Assembly: GCA_964418745.1 (NCBI GenBank)
Contig: CAYQMX010000028.1
Location: forward strand, 32,494 to 96,493
Direction: 5' to 3'
Length of the DNA: 64,000 nt
Origin: Scleromatobacter sp964418745
GTDB taxonomy: Bacteria; Pseudomonadota; Gammaproteobacteria; Burkholderiales; Burkholderiaceae_C
The notes beneath the pieces were generated by a model. The model had not been told where the DNA came from. It saw only the letters and a list, made by a program, of their open reading frames with translations, and did not search any database. Below, in pieces: positions 9,184-17,819 of this stretch. A program made the translations under genes and the position numbers. Each line of letters opens with the position of its first letter. Position 1 is the stretch's first letter.

Positions 9184-9409
9184 TCCCAACCCCAACTCCA
9201 GGGCCGTCGTCGGTCGCCCCGCCCACCCGGGACCGCCAGTGCGTCGCCGCGCCGCGCCGTGCGGGCGGCCGCCCGCGCCAGGGTCCCTCCGGTCTCCCGC
9301 CGGATGTTGACGAACCATTGTGCACTGGCACGGCACGCCATGTTTGCGCTGCGTCGACAGGTCGCGAACGCCTTGCAAATTCGCGTCAAAGCCACGCTCC
9401 CACCAAGAA

Positions 9410-9433
9410 AAATGGGCCCGGATGGGCCCATTT
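9410..9433 (-). terminator. Terminator of the MFS symporter gene
   Basis: A perfect 10-bp stem (AAATGGGCCC, loop GGAT, GGGCCCATTT). On the minus strand it runs into TTTTTCTT. It sits 20 nt beyond the stop codon of the transporter gene. Confidence 0.85.
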
Positions 9434-9453
9434 CGGTGAGAGATTCGTCGCGC

Positions 9454-11142
9454 TCAGTCGCGGGCGTAGATATCCACGTCCTTGGTCTCGCGGATGAAGA
9501 TCAGGCCGATGACGAAGCAGACGGCGGCGATCCAGAACGGATACCACAGGCCGTAGAACATGTTGCCGTTCTGGGCCACCATGGCGAAGGTCACCGACGG
9601 CAGCAGGCCGCCGAACCAGCCGTTGCCGATGTGGTACGGCAGGCTCATCGAGGTGTAGCGGATGCGGGTCGGGAACAGCTCGACCAGCATGGCGGCGATC
9701 GGGCCGTAGACCATGGTCACGTAGATCATCAGCACCCACAGCAGGCCGACGACGGTCAGCCACTGCCCGCTGAACGCGACGATGGGCTTGGCCTTGGCCG
9801 GGTAGCCGGCGGCCTTCAGCGTTTCGGCGACTTCCTTCTTGAAGCCGGCGATCGCCTTGCCCGAGGTCTCGTCGAACTTGAAGCCGCCCGCGGCCAGCGT
9901 GCCCGTGGGCGGCGTCAGCGACTTGTCGCCGACGGTCACCACGGTGGGCGAGCCGGCCGGCAGCGACTCGTTGGCGTAGCTGGCGGAGTTGGCGGTCAGC
10001 GCGCGCTTGGCGATGTCGCACGGCGACGTGAAGTCGATCTCGCGCGCCACCGGGCTGCCCTGGAACGAGCAGGTCCCCGGATCGGCCTTGACGGTGATCT
10101 GCGAAGACGCCTGGGCGGCCGCCAGCTCGGGGTTGGCCGCGCCGGCGATGGCGTGGAAGATCGGGAAGTACGTGGCGCAGGCCAGGAACATGCCGGCCAG
10201 GATGATCGGCTTGCGGCCGATCTTGTCCGACAGCGTGCCGAAGATGACGAAGAACGGCGTGCCCAGCAGCAGCGCGGCGGCGATCATGTACTGCGCCGTC
10301 GTCGCGTCCACCTTGAGCGAGCTGGTCAGGAAGAACAGCGCGTAGAACTGGCCCGAATACCAGACCACGCCCTGGCCGGCCACCAGGCCGAACAGCGCCA
10401 GCAGCACGATCTTCAGGTTGCCCCACTTGGCGAACGACTCGGTCAGCGGCGCCTTGGAGGTGCGGCCCTCTTCCTTCATCTTCTTGAAGGCGGGCGACTC
10501 GTTCATCGACAGCCGGATCCACACGCTCACGGCGAGCAGCAGGATGGAGACGATGAACGGAATGCGCCAGCCGTAGTCGTTGAACGCGGCGTCGCCGAGC
10601 GTGGTCTTGATGCCGATGATGACCAGCAGCGACAGGAACAGCCCGAGCGTCGCCGTGGTCTGGATCCACGACGTGTAGGCCCCGCGACGGCCGCGCGGCG
10701 CGTGCTCGGCCACATAGGTCGCGGCTCCGCCGTACTCGCCGCCGAGCGCCAGGCCCTGGAGCATGCGCAGCGCGATCAGGATGATGGGCGCGGCGATGCC
10801 GATGGAGGCGTAGCTGGGCAGCACGCCGACGATGAACGTCGACATGCCCATGATCAGGATGGTCACCAGGAAGGTGTACTTGCGGCCGATCATGTCGCCG
10901 AGGCGGCCGAATACCAGCGCGCCGAACGGCCGCACGAAGAAGCCGGCGGCGAACGCGAGCAGCGATGCGATGAAGGCGGCCGACGGATCGAGCCCCGAGA
11001 AGAACTGCTTGCCGATGATGGCCGCGAGCGAGCCGTACAGGTAGAAGTCGTACCACTCGAAGACGGTGCCGAGGGACGAGGCGAAGATGACTTTCTTTTC
11101 TTCGCTCGTCATCGGCGCGGGGACCGCGCTGTTGGTTGCCAT
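9454..11142 (-). CDS. MFS transporter of the metabolite:H+ symporter (ProP/ShiA-like) family with an inserted hydrophilic domain
   Basis: Inner-membrane proton symporter, probably for an organic acid or compatible solute. It is 562 residues, whereas members of this family are usually about 430-450. Family marks include TVFEWYDFYLYG in helix 1, RLGDMIGRK in loop 2-3, RMLQGLALGGEYGGA in helix 4 and a repeated SDKIGRKP in loop 8-9. About 120 extra hydrophilic residues (roughly 338-458, with two cysteines in TCSFQG and SPCDIAK) lie between predicted helices 10 and 11, which would place them on the periplasmic side. The start at 11142 has AGGAGAC eight nt upstream. The gene is monocistronic, with a strong terminator. 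The substrate cannot be inferred from the neighbours. Confidence 0.88.
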   Translation of the reverse strand: MATNSAVPAPMTSEEKKVIFASSLGTVFEWYDFYLYGSLAAIIGKQFFSGLDPSAAFIASLLAFAAGFFVRPFGALVFGRLGDMIGRKYTFLVTILIMGMSTFIVGVLPSYASIGIAAPIILIALRMLQGLALGGEYGGAATYVAEHAPRGRRGAYTSWIQTTATLGLFLSLLVIIGIKTTLGDAAFNDYGWRIPFIVSILLLAVSVWIRLSMNESPAFKKMKEEGRTSKAPLTESFAKWGNLKIVLLALFGLVAGQGVVWYSGQFYALFFLTSSLKVDATTAQYMIAAALLLGTPFFVIFGTLSDKIGRKPIILAGMFLACATYFPIFHAIAGAANPELAAAQASSQITVKADPGTCSFQGSPVAREIDFTSPCDIAKRALTANSASYANESLPAGSPTVVTVGDKSLTPPTGTLAAGGFKFDETSGKAIAGFKKEVAETLKAAGYPAKAKPIVAFSGQWLTVVGLLWVLMIYVTMVYGPIAAMLVELFPTRIRYTSMSLPYHIGNGWFGGLLPSVTFAMVAQNGNMFYGLWYPFWIAAVCFVIGLIFIRETKDVDIYARD

Positions 11143-11362
11143 GGAATGTAGTCTCCTGTTGTGCTGTCGCGTGCCCTCCCGAACGGGGCCGCTGTTGCGC
11201 ATCGTGAGACGGCCCTCTGACGGCGTTCTGACGCGAGACTTATTCAAAACTTACAACTCGAGGGATAACGCGGAGGATTCTTTTCACATCGCGGGAACTC
11301 GATGCATCGCAAGGGTAAACACCGGACGGACGTGGCGCGCCGCACCCGCCGGTCGGCGCCGT

Positions 11363-11956
11363 TCAGGCGCCCGCGTGCCGCCGCATCGCGTCGACCAGCA
11401 TCGGCAGCGCGTCCTGGCCCCAGAACAGCTGGCCGTCGTCGAGCCGGCAGGTGGGCACGCCGAAGACGCCGGCCGCCGCGGCCTGCGCCGTGCGCGCCTG
11501 CAGTTCGGCCTTCACCTCCGCGCCCGCCGGATCGCGCGCGGGCGCGATCGCCTCGGCGAGCGCCTGCAGCGCGGCCGGCTCGTTGGGATCGCCGCCGTCG
11601 CGCGCCCAGACATGGCGCATCGCGAGTTCCACCGCGCGCCGGTTCGGCGTGCCGTCGGCGGACGCGCTGGCCACCAGCAGGCGCAGGATCGCCAGCGGGT
11701 TGAACGGATGCGGGGTGGGCGGGCGGAACACGACGCCGTCGCGCGCGGCGATCCACGCGCACTGGCGGAACAGCCAGGCCTTCTTCGGCGCCACGTCCAC
11801 CGGCGCGGTGTTGCCCCAGTGCTTGAGCAGGCCCGCGAACAGCAGCGGGCGGTACTCGACGTGGTGCGACAGGCCCTCGAGGGCCGCCGGCAGGCGCTCG
11901 AACGCGAGGAACGCGTAGGGCGAAACGATGTCGAAGTCGAAGACGACGCGTTGCAT
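11363..11956 (-). CDS. DsbA/kappa-GST-fold protein, 2-hydroxychromene-2-carboxylate isomerase family
   Basis: A 197-residue thioredoxin-fold protein of the kappa-glutathione-transferase/HCCA isomerase type. It begins with VFDFDIVSPYAFLAFERLP, where SPYA takes the place of the CxxC of true DsbA, so a glutathione-using isomerase or transferase role is more likely than disulfide exchange. FGVPTCRLDDGQLFWGQD near the C terminus is the conserved cis-proline (VPT) region. There is no signal peptide, so it should be cytoplasmic. The ATG is preceded by AAGGAG, 11 nt after the DUF1289 gene. It is the last gene of the liu operon, and its substrate there is unknown. Confidence 0.85.
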   Translation of the reverse strand: MQRVVFDFDIVSPYAFLAFERLPAALEGLSHHVEYRPLLFAGLLKHWGNTAPVDVAPKKAWLFRQCAWIAARDGVVFRPPTPHPFNPLAILRLLVASASADGTPNRRAVELAMRHVWARDGGDPNEPAALQALAEAIAPARDPAGAEVKAELQARTAQAAAAGVFGVPTCRLDDGQLFWGQDALPMLVDAMRRHAGA

Positions 11957-11967
11957 GGCGAACTCCT

Positions 11968-12225
11968 TCAGATCGGCGGCTCGCGGCCCGGCAGCGCGTG
12001 CCAGACGAGGCGCTTGTCGGCGTCGGTCATGCGGCTCCACGCCGCGATCTCGTCGAGGGTGCGGCGGCAGCCGTGGCAGGCCTCGGTGAACGGGTCGATG
12101 CGGCAGATGTTGACGCACGGCGACGGCACGGGCGCCGCGCCGTCGATCTCGGCCAGGCGGGCCACGAAGAACGCGCTGTCGGGCGCGTGCTCGACGCCGT
12201 CGCGGGCGGGTGGCGCGGCGGACAT
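11968..12225 (-). CDS. DUF1289 family small cysteine protein
   Basis: An 85-residue protein with the DUF1289 core SPCVNICRID, then CHGCRRTLDEIAAWS and a closing RLVWHALP. Four cysteines suggest metal or Fe-S binding, but no function is established. The ATG overlaps the stop of ybaK as ATGA. It is part of the overlapping 3' half of the liu operon. Confidence 0.85.
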   Translation of the reverse strand: MSAAPPARDGVEHAPDSAFFVARLAEIDGAAPVPSPCVNICRIDPFTEACHGCRRTLDEIAAWSRMTDADKRLVWHALPGREPPI

Positions 12226-12719
12226 CACGTCGCCACGGCCTGCACGACGTCGTGCACCGGCGCGCCGGTGAGCGTCTCGAGCTCGGCCGGCGACATCGGG
12301 AACACGCCGTGCGGGTGCCCTGCGGCGGCCCACACGCGGTCGAAGCGGAACAGCTCGCGGTCGATCAGCGTGACCACCGGCGTGGCATGGGCCAGCGGCG
12401 ACACGCCGCCGATCGTGAAGCCGGTCTTGGCCTTGACGAACTCGGCGTCGGCACGGCCGATGGCGCCGACGATGCCCGCCACCTTCTTCTCGTCGACGCG
12501 GCGATCGCCGGAGGCGACGACCAGGATCGCGACCTCGTCGGACTTGCGCCGGAACACCACGCTCTTGGCGATCTGCCCGACCGCCACGCCCAGCGCGTCG
12601 GCGGCCTCCTGCGACGTGCGCGCGGCCGTGTCCAGGAACTGCGGCGCGTGCGGATGGCCCAGGCGCTGCAGCGCCAGCGACACGCGCTGGAAGCCTTCGG
12701 GGCGTTCCTCGGTCGTCAT
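12225..12719 (-). CDS. ybaK: YbaK/EbsC-type aminoacyl-tRNA deacylase
   Basis: A 164-residue single-domain member of the YbaK/ProX superfamily, which hydrolyses mischarged tRNAs (for example Cys-tRNAPro) in trans. Typical elements are QIAKSVVFRRKSDEVAILVV with the conserved Lys, KTGFTIGGVSPLAH, and the late FDRVWAAAGHPHGVFPMSP. It overlaps its neighbours on both sides by 4 nt (ATGA with liuE upstream and with the DUF1289 gene downstream), so it is translated as part of the liu operon although its task is unrelated to leucine breakdown. Exact tRNA specificity is not readable. Confidence 0.88.
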   Translation of the reverse strand: MTTEERPEGFQRVSLALQRLGHPHAPQFLDTAARTSQEAADALGVAVGQIAKSVVFRRKSDEVAILVVASGDRRVDEKKVAGIVGAIGRADAEFVKAKTGFTIGGVSPLAHATPVVTLIDRELFRFDRVWAAAGHPHGVFPMSPAELETLTGAPVHDVVQAVAT

Positions 12720-13639
12720 GCCGGGACGACGCCGCGCTTGGCCAGCAGCGCCCGCGCCACGCGCGAGCCGTTGGGCTTGCCGATGGCGCGGCTGATGAAG
12801 GCGCCGGCGTCGACCAGCTTGTCGAGGTCGATGCCGGTGCGGATGCCCAGGCCGTGCAGCAGCCAGACCACGTCCTCGGTGGCGACATTGCCGGTGGCGC
12901 CCTTCGCGTAGGGGCAGCCGCCGAGGCCGGCCACGCTGGTGTCGAACGTGTGGATGCCCATCTGCAGGCATTCATGGATGTTGGCCAGCGCCTGGCCGTA
13001 GGTGTCGTGGAAGTGGCCGCTGGTCTCGGCGAGCGGGAAGTGCTCCAGCGCCATCTCCATCGCGGCCCGCACCTTCAGCGGGGTGCCCACGCCGATGGTG
13101 TCGGCCACGCCGACGTGGTCGACGCCGATGTCACGCATCATCTTGGCCACCTTGCCCACGCGCGCCGGCGCGATCTCGCCCTCGTAGGGGCAGCCGAGCG
13201 CGCACGAGATCGCCGCGCGCACCTTCACGCCGGCGTCCTTGGCGGCGGCCACCACCGGCGCGAAGCGCGCGATCGATTCGGCGATCGAGCAGTTGATGTT
13301 CTTCTGGCTGAACGCCTCGCTGGCGGCGCCGAACACGACGATCTCGTCGGGGAACGCCGTGGTCGCCGCCTCCCAGCCCTTCATGTTGGGCGTCAGCACC
13401 GCGTAGCGCACGTCGGCGTGGCGGCGGATGCCGGCCATCACCGCGGCGGCATCGGCCATCTGCGGCACCCACTTCGGGCTGACGAAGCTGGTGACCTCGA
13501 TCTCTCGCAGGCCGGCGTCCTCGAGCAGGTGGACGAGGGCGATCTTGTCGGCCGTCGAGACGAACTCCTTCTCGTTCTGCAGCCCGTCGCGCGGGCCGAC
13601 GTCGACGATCTTGACGAACTCAGGCAGGCGGTTGGCCAT
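12716..13639 (-). CDS. liuE: Hydroxymethylglutaryl-CoA lyase
   Basis: Splits HMG-CoA into acetyl-CoA and acetoacetate, the last step of leucine degradation. It is 307 residues, the usual length for bacterial HMG-CoA lyase. The TIM-barrel start is VDVGPRDGLQNE with the catalytic Arg/Asp. The metal-binding HFHDTYG and the signature GLGGCPYAKGATGNVATED with the catalytic Cys are all present. It lies 3 nt after liuD and overlaps ybaK by 4 nt. The order liuB, liuC, liuD, liuE matches the Pseudomonas liu cluster. Confidence 0.95.
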   Translation of the reverse strand: MANRLPEFVKIVDVGPRDGLQNEKEFVSTADKIALVHLLEDAGLREIEVTSFVSPKWVPQMADAAAVMAGIRRHADVRYAVLTPNMKGWEAATTAFPDEIVVFGAASEAFSQKNINCSIAESIARFAPVVAAAKDAGVKVRAAISCALGCPYEGEIAPARVGKVAKMMRDIGVDHVGVADTIGVGTPLKVRAAMEMALEHFPLAETSGHFHDTYGQALANIHECLQMGIHTFDTSVAGLGGCPYAKGATGNVATEDVVWLLHGLGIRTGIDLDKLVDAGAFISRAIGKPNGSRVARALLAKRGVVPA

Positions 13640-13642
13640 GGC

Positions 13643-15664
13643 TTACTCCAATGTCAGAAGTTCGCCGCCTTCGCTGACCTGGTCACCGGGCGCGAACAGC
13701 AGTTCGGCCACGGTGCCGTCGCGCGGCGCGGCGATGGTGTGCTCCATTTTCATCGCTTCGAGTACCGCCAGCGGCTGTCCGGTCTTGATGGCGTCGCCGG
13801 CCTTGACCAGGTAGGCGATCACCTTGCCGGGCATCGGCGCCGTCAGGCGGCCGGCCTCGGCATGGCCTTCGCCGGCGTGCGACAGCGTGTCGACCACCGT
13901 CACCTGGGCGCTGCCGGCCTGCGCGAACACCGACACCTGCTCGCCGACCTGGTAGACGGTCAGCGCGAGGCGGCGCGAGCGGCCGGGCGCGCCAAGCACG
14001 ACGTCGTAGCGGTCGTCGCCCAGCGCGCGCGACTCGAACGCGAGGTCGGCGCCTTCCACCGTCAGCAGCGCGCCGCCGCCGTGCTGCGACTTCAGAAGCA
14101 CCTCCAGCGACCGCCCCTGCCACTCGAGGTCGAAGCGCTGCACCGACACGCCGTGCAGGCGCCAGCCGTCGCGACGCGACCACGGATCGGCGCCCACCGT
14201 GCCCTGCTGCAGCGCGATCGCCCGCGCCACCGCGCCCGCCGCGACCACGTCCAGCGGCAGGCCCTCGTGGCCGAACAGCGCGGTGCGTTCGCGCTCGATC
14301 AGCGCGGTGTCGAGCTGCGCGCCGGCGAACGACGCCGTCTTCGCCACGCGGCGCAGGAACGCGACGTTGTTGACCACGCCGGCGATGTGCGTGCCGGCCA
14401 GCGCCGCGTCGAGCCGCGCCAGCGCCTGCGCGCGGTCGTCGCCCCAGACGATCAGCTTGGCGATCATCGAGTCGTAGTACGGCGTGATGGCGTCGCCCTC
14501 GTCGACGCCGGTGTCCACGCGCACCGGCGCCGGGTCGTGGAAGCCCTCGCCGTCCTCGTTGCGGCGAAAGGCCACGTGCGCCGGCCAGCGCAGCACCGAC
14601 AGCGTGCCGGTGGCGGGCAGGAAATTCGCCTCGGGGTTCTCGGCGCAGATGCGCGCCTCGATCGCGTGGCCGCGGATCTTCAGGTCGGCCTGCGTCGCCG
14701 GCAGCGGCTCTCCGGCGGCGACGCGCAGCTGCCATTCGACCAGGTCGTGCCCGCTGATCGCCTCCGTCACCGGATGCTCCACCTGCAGCCGGGTGTTCAT
14801 CTCCATGAAGTAGAAGCGCCCGTCCTGCTCGCAGATGAACTCGACGGTGCCGGCACCGACGTAGTTCACCGCGCGCGCGGCGGCCACGGCGGCCTCGCCC
14901 ATCTCGCGGCGGCGTTCCCCGGTCATCCCGGGGGCAGGGGCTTCCTCCAGCACCTTCTGGTGGCGGCGCTGCACCGAGCAGTCGCGCTCGAACAGGTAGA
15001 CGCCGTTGCCGTGGGTGTCGAAGAACACCTGGATCTCGATGTGGCGCGGGCGCTGCACGTAGCGCTCGATCAGCACCGCGTCGTCGCCGAAGCTGTTGAT
15101 CGCCTCGCGCTTGCACGACGCCAGCGCCGCGGGAAATTCGTCGGCCGCCATCACCACGCGCATGCCCTTGCCGCCGCCGCCCGCGCTCGCCTTGATCAGC
15201 ACCGGGTAGCCGATGCGGTCGGCTTCGCGCTGCAGCAGCGCCGGATCCTGGTCGGCCGCGTGGTAGCCGGGCACCAGGCGCACGCCGGCCTTCTCCATCA
15301 GCTGCTTCGATTCGGCCTTCAGGCCCATCGCGCGGATCGCCGACGGCGGCGGGCCGATGAACGCGATGCCGGCGTCGGCGCAGGCCTGCGCGAACTCCTC
15401 GTTCTCGCTGAGGAAGCCGTAGCCCGGGTGGATGGCCTGGGCGCCGGTGCGCTTCGCGGCCTCGATGATGCGTTCCCAGCGCAGGTAGCTGTCGCGCGGC
15501 GACGCCTCGCCGATGCGCACCGCCTCGTCGCAGGCGGCCACGTGCCGGGCCCGGGCGTCGGCGTCGGAATACACGGCGACGCTCTGGACGCCCAGCCGGC
15601 GCGCGGTGGCCGCCACCCGACAGGCGATCTCGCCGCGGTTGGCAATCAGGATCTTGGTGAACAT
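13643..15664 (-). CDS. liuD: Methylcrotonyl-CoA carboxylase, biotin-containing alpha subunit
   Basis: ATP-dependent carboxylation of biotin, which then serves the LiuB transferase to turn 3-methylcrotonyl-CoA into 3-methylglutaconyl-CoA. The 673 residues have the expected order: biotin carboxylase domain (KILIANRGEIACR, ATP-grasp loop KASAGGGGKGMRVV, FMEMNTRLQVEHPVTE), a linker, and a C-terminal biotinyl domain with AMKMEHT, biotinyl lysine Lys639. The same architecture is used by propionyl- and geranyl-CoA carboxylases, so the assignment to methylcrotonyl-CoA rests mainly on the neighbours liuB, liuC and liuE. ATG start at 15664, 33 nt after liuC. Confidence 0.92.
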   Translation of the reverse strand: MFTKILIANRGEIACRVAATARRLGVQSVAVYSDADARARHVAACDEAVRIGEASPRDSYLRWERIIEAAKRTGAQAIHPGYGFLSENEEFAQACADAGIAFIGPPPSAIRAMGLKAESKQLMEKAGVRLVPGYHAADQDPALLQREADRIGYPVLIKASAGGGGKGMRVVMAADEFPAALASCKREAINSFGDDAVLIERYVQRPRHIEIQVFFDTHGNGVYLFERDCSVQRRHQKVLEEAPAPGMTGERRREMGEAAVAAARAVNYVGAGTVEFICEQDGRFYFMEMNTRLQVEHPVTEAISGHDLVEWQLRVAAGEPLPATQADLKIRGHAIEARICAENPEANFLPATGTLSVLRWPAHVAFRRNEDGEGFHDPAPVRVDTGVDEGDAITPYYDSMIAKLIVWGDDRAQALARLDAALAGTHIAGVVNNVAFLRRVAKTASFAGAQLDTALIERERTALFGHEGLPLDVVAAGAVARAIALQQGTVGADPWSRRDGWRLHGVSVQRFDLEWQGRSLEVLLKSQHGGGALLTVEGADLAFESRALGDDRYDVVLGAPGRSRRLALTVYQVGEQVSVFAQAGSAQVTVVDTLSHAGEGHAEAGRLTAPMPGKVIAYLVKAGDAIKTGQPLAVLEAMKMEHTIAAPRDGTVAELLFAPGDQVSEGGELLTLE

Positions 15665-15697
15665 GGCGTCTCCAGCTTCGTATTCGTCGGGGTGGCG

Positions 15698-16477
15698 CTA
15701 GCGCCAGGAAGGCTCGCGCTTGTTCAGGAAGGCCTGCACGCCCTCCTTGCCTTCGGCGCTGGCGCGGATGTCGGCGATACGGCGGGCCGTGTCGGCGCGC
15801 AAGGCCGCGTCGACCGGACGCCCGGCCACGTCCTGCACCAGCTTCTTGCAGGCGCGCACGGCGGCCGGGCCGTTGGCCACCAGCGCTGCCACGAGCTCGT
15901 CGACCCGGGCGTCGAGCGCGTCGGCCGGCACCACCTCGTGCACGAAGCCGAGGGCGTGGGCGCGCGCGGCGTCGAAGCGTTCGGCTGTGGTGAAGTAGCG
16001 CCGCGCGGCCTGCTCGCCCAGCGCCTTGACCACGTAGGGGCCGATGGTGGCCGGCAGCAGGCCCAGCTTCGCCTCGCTGAGGCAGAACTGCACGCCCTCG
16101 GCGGCGACCAGGATGTCGCACACCGCGGCCAGGCCCACGCCGCCGGCGTAGCAGTCGCCGTGCACGCGGCCGACCACCGGCACCGGGCAGGACCAGATCG
16201 CGTGGAGCATGTCGGCCAGGCCCTGCGCGTCGGCGCGGTTCTGCTCCCACGTGTAGTCGGCCATCGCGCGCATCCACGACAGGTCGGCGCCGGCGCAGAA
16301 CGCCTTGCCGTGGCCGCCCAGCACCACCGCGCGCAGCGTGGCGTCGGCCGCGAACCCGGCGAAGGCCGCCGTGAGCTCGGCGATGACGCTGTCGTTGAAC
16401 GCGTTGCGCACGTCGGGGCGGTTCAGGAACACGCGGACGACGGCGCCGTCGCGGGTGATCAGCAGGGTGGCGGTCAT
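15698..16477 (-). CDS. liuC: Enoyl-CoA hydratase/isomerase family, probable methylglutaconyl-CoA hydratase
   Basis: Predicted to hydrate 3-methylglutaconyl-CoA to HMG-CoA. It is 259 residues of crotonase fold: NRPDVRNAF, the first oxyanion-hole loop GKAFCAGADLSWM, and the second VHGDCYAGGVGLAAVCDI. EAKLGLLPATIGPYV carries the position equivalent to the second catalytic Glu. The start at 16477 overlaps the stop of the upstream small gene as ATGA. A frame reaching 16927 exists but contains no homology and would overlap that gene. The function is inferred from position between liuB and liuD. Confidence 0.9.
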   Translation of the reverse strand: MTATLLITRDGAVVRVFLNRPDVRNAFNDSVIAELTAAFAGFAADATLRAVVLGGHGKAFCAGADLSWMRAMADYTWEQNRADAQGLADMLHAIWSCPVPVVGRVHGDCYAGGVGLAAVCDILVAAEGVQFCLSEAKLGLLPATIGPYVVKALGEQAARRYFTTAERFDAARAHALGFVHEVVPADALDARVDELVAALVANGPAAVRACKKLVQDVAGRPVDAALRADTARRIADIRASAEGKEGVQAFLNKREPSWR

Positions 16478-16917
16478 GAGCGGGGCCTGGGCTTGGAAGG
16501 CGGCGGTGTCAGGGTCGGGCGCAGCAGCCGGTCGTCCTCGAGCTGCGAGGCCAGGCCGATGCGCTTGTCGACGTCGGCGCTCCACACGACGCGGTCGTCG
16601 ACGGCGTACAGCCAGCAACGCACGTGCTCCTGCGCGCAGCGCTCGAGCACGCGCGCCATCGCGTCGCGCGCGTGCTCGACGTGGCGGCCGTTGCCGTGCT
16701 CGTCGATCGCGAACGCCTTGGGGCTGCGCAGCGCGCGGTACTCGCGGTAGCGGTCGCGCTGCGCGGGATCCAGCGGCACCGCCTCCACGTCGGCGGCGTC
16801 GGCGATGCGCAACAAATGGCCGGTGTCGCGCGCGAGCGCGCCGCCCGCGAGCAGCGCGGGGGCGCCGCCCGCGAGCAGCGCGGGGGCGCGGGCGACCACG
16901 CCGCAGCGCGCGTTCAT
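16474..16917 (-). CDS. Uncharacterised protein with the CWLYAxDDRVVWSAD domain (short paralogue)
   Basis: A 147-residue protein I do not recognise. Residues about 45-125 are clearly paralogous to the C-terminal domain of the upstream gene at 16914-17744. Both contain RYxxxxxLxxPxAFxxxExGN, a helix ending in a cysteine, and then RCWLYAxDDRVVWSAD followed by RIG. The N terminus is a low-complexity Ala/Leu/Gly stretch encoded by a perfect 24-nt tandem repeat and ending ALARD, which could act as a weak signal sequence. It overlaps both neighbours by 4 nt (ATGA), so it is tightly built into the liu operon. It could be a periplasmic small-ligand or protein-interaction domain. No catalytic motif is evident. 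Confidence 0.75.
   Translation of the reverse strand: MNARCGVVARAPALLAGGAPALLAGGALARDTGHLLRIADAADVEAVPLDPAQRDRYREYRALRSPKAFAIDEHGNGRHVEHARDAMARVLERCAQEHVRCWLYAVDDRVVWSADVDKRIGLASQLEDDRLLRPTLTPPPSKPRPRS
16838..16885. repeat. Perfect 24-nt tandem duplication in a coding sequence
   Basis: Positions 16838-16861 are repeated exactly at 16862-16885. The repeat is in frame and encodes a doubled hydrophobic peptide (ALLAGGAP-type) in the N terminus of the 147-residue protein. Confidence 0.9.
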
Positions 16918-17744
16918 GGCTTCGCATCCGCGGACTCGGACGCGGCCGGCGCGCCGGTGGCGGCGGCCAGCTGCGCCGACGAGCCGATGCGCCGGCCCGG
17001 GTCGGCGCTCCAGACGACGCGGTCGTCGGCGGCGTAGAGCCAGCAGCGGCGGCCCTGCCGCGCGCAGAAGTCGAGCGCCTTGCGCATCGCTTCGGGGTCC
17101 TTGAAGAAGAAGCGCCAGTTGCCGTCCTCGTAGACCACGAACGCGCGCGGCTTGGGCAGCGTCAGGAAGTGCGCGTAACGCTCACGACCGGCCTCGCTGA
17201 TCGGCACGGCCTTCACGTCGTCGAGGGCCGCGAAATCGCTGGCGGGCGGCAGCGCCTGGACGCTTGCGCTCGCGAAGCTGCGCGCGAGCTGGCCGCGCAG
17301 CGTGACGTAGGCCTTGGCGGCACCCGCGTGGCAGTCGTAGCTGCGCGGGTCGTCGAACACCTCGCCCTTGAAGTCGGAGACGATCCCGACGACCGCGGCG
17401 GCGCCGGCGCGCCGCGCCTGGGCCACCAGCTGGGACAGGGCATCCTCGAACGCGTGCAGGCAGGCCTTGTCGTCGTCCAGGCGTTCGTGCTTGCGCGGGT
17501 CGTCGCCGACGAAGGTCGCCGCGCCTTGCGCGACGGCGTCGCCCGCCGCCAGGTCGACGCCGGCGGCGCTGGCGCTGCCGAAGCGCAGCGGCAGCTCGCC
17601 GACGATCTCGCGCGTGCGCTTGCCGGCCAGCGCCTTGTCGACGGGCAGCTTGAAGCTGTCGTTGCGGGCCTGGGCGGCCGGCGCCGCGACGAGGACGATG
17701 GCAAGCGCCAGCAGCGGGACGAATCTGGACAGGGAGCGGTTCAT
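16914..17744 (-). CDS. Secreted uncharacterised protein with the CWLYAxDDRVVWSAD domain (long paralogue)
   Basis: A 276-residue exported protein of unknown function. The signal peptide is clear: MNRSLSRFVPLLALAIVLVA, then cleavage after AAQA. Residues about 27-165 form one domain (LPVDKAL, LRFG, two cysteines at ACLHAF and YDCHAG) that resembles a family often mislabelled as an excinuclease subunit in beta-proteobacteria; this is a weak recollection. Residues about 185-262 form a second domain shared with the next gene. It starts 75 nt after liuB and ends in a 4-nt ATGA overlap. Its place between liuB and liuC means it is probably LiuR-controlled, but a role in leucine catabolism is not indicated by sequence. 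Confidence 0.78.
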   Translation of the reverse strand: MNRSLSRFVPLLALAIVLVAAPAAQARNDSFKLPVDKALAGKRTREIVGELPLRFGSASAAGVDLAAGDAVAQGAATFVGDDPRKHERLDDDKACLHAFEDALSQLVAQARRAGAAAVVGIVSDFKGEVFDDPRSYDCHAGAAKAYVTLRGQLARSFASASVQALPPASDFAALDDVKAVPISEAGRERYAHFLTLPKPRAFVVYEDGNWRFFFKDPEAMRKALDFCARQGRRCWLYAADDRVVWSADPGRRIGSSAQLAAATGAPAASESADAKP

Positions 17745-17819
17745 GCGGGGTCCGGGGGGCAGCGGTGGGAGGAAGGCGATGGCCGATGCAGGCCACGGCG
17801 CGGGCGCCGTGGCGGCGCG

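Noticed and set aside
15698..16927. A longer liuC with an N-terminal extension of 150 residues
   Set aside because: The extension is the short unknown gene read in a shifted frame. The ATG at 16477 gives the normal crotonase length and an ATGA overlap.
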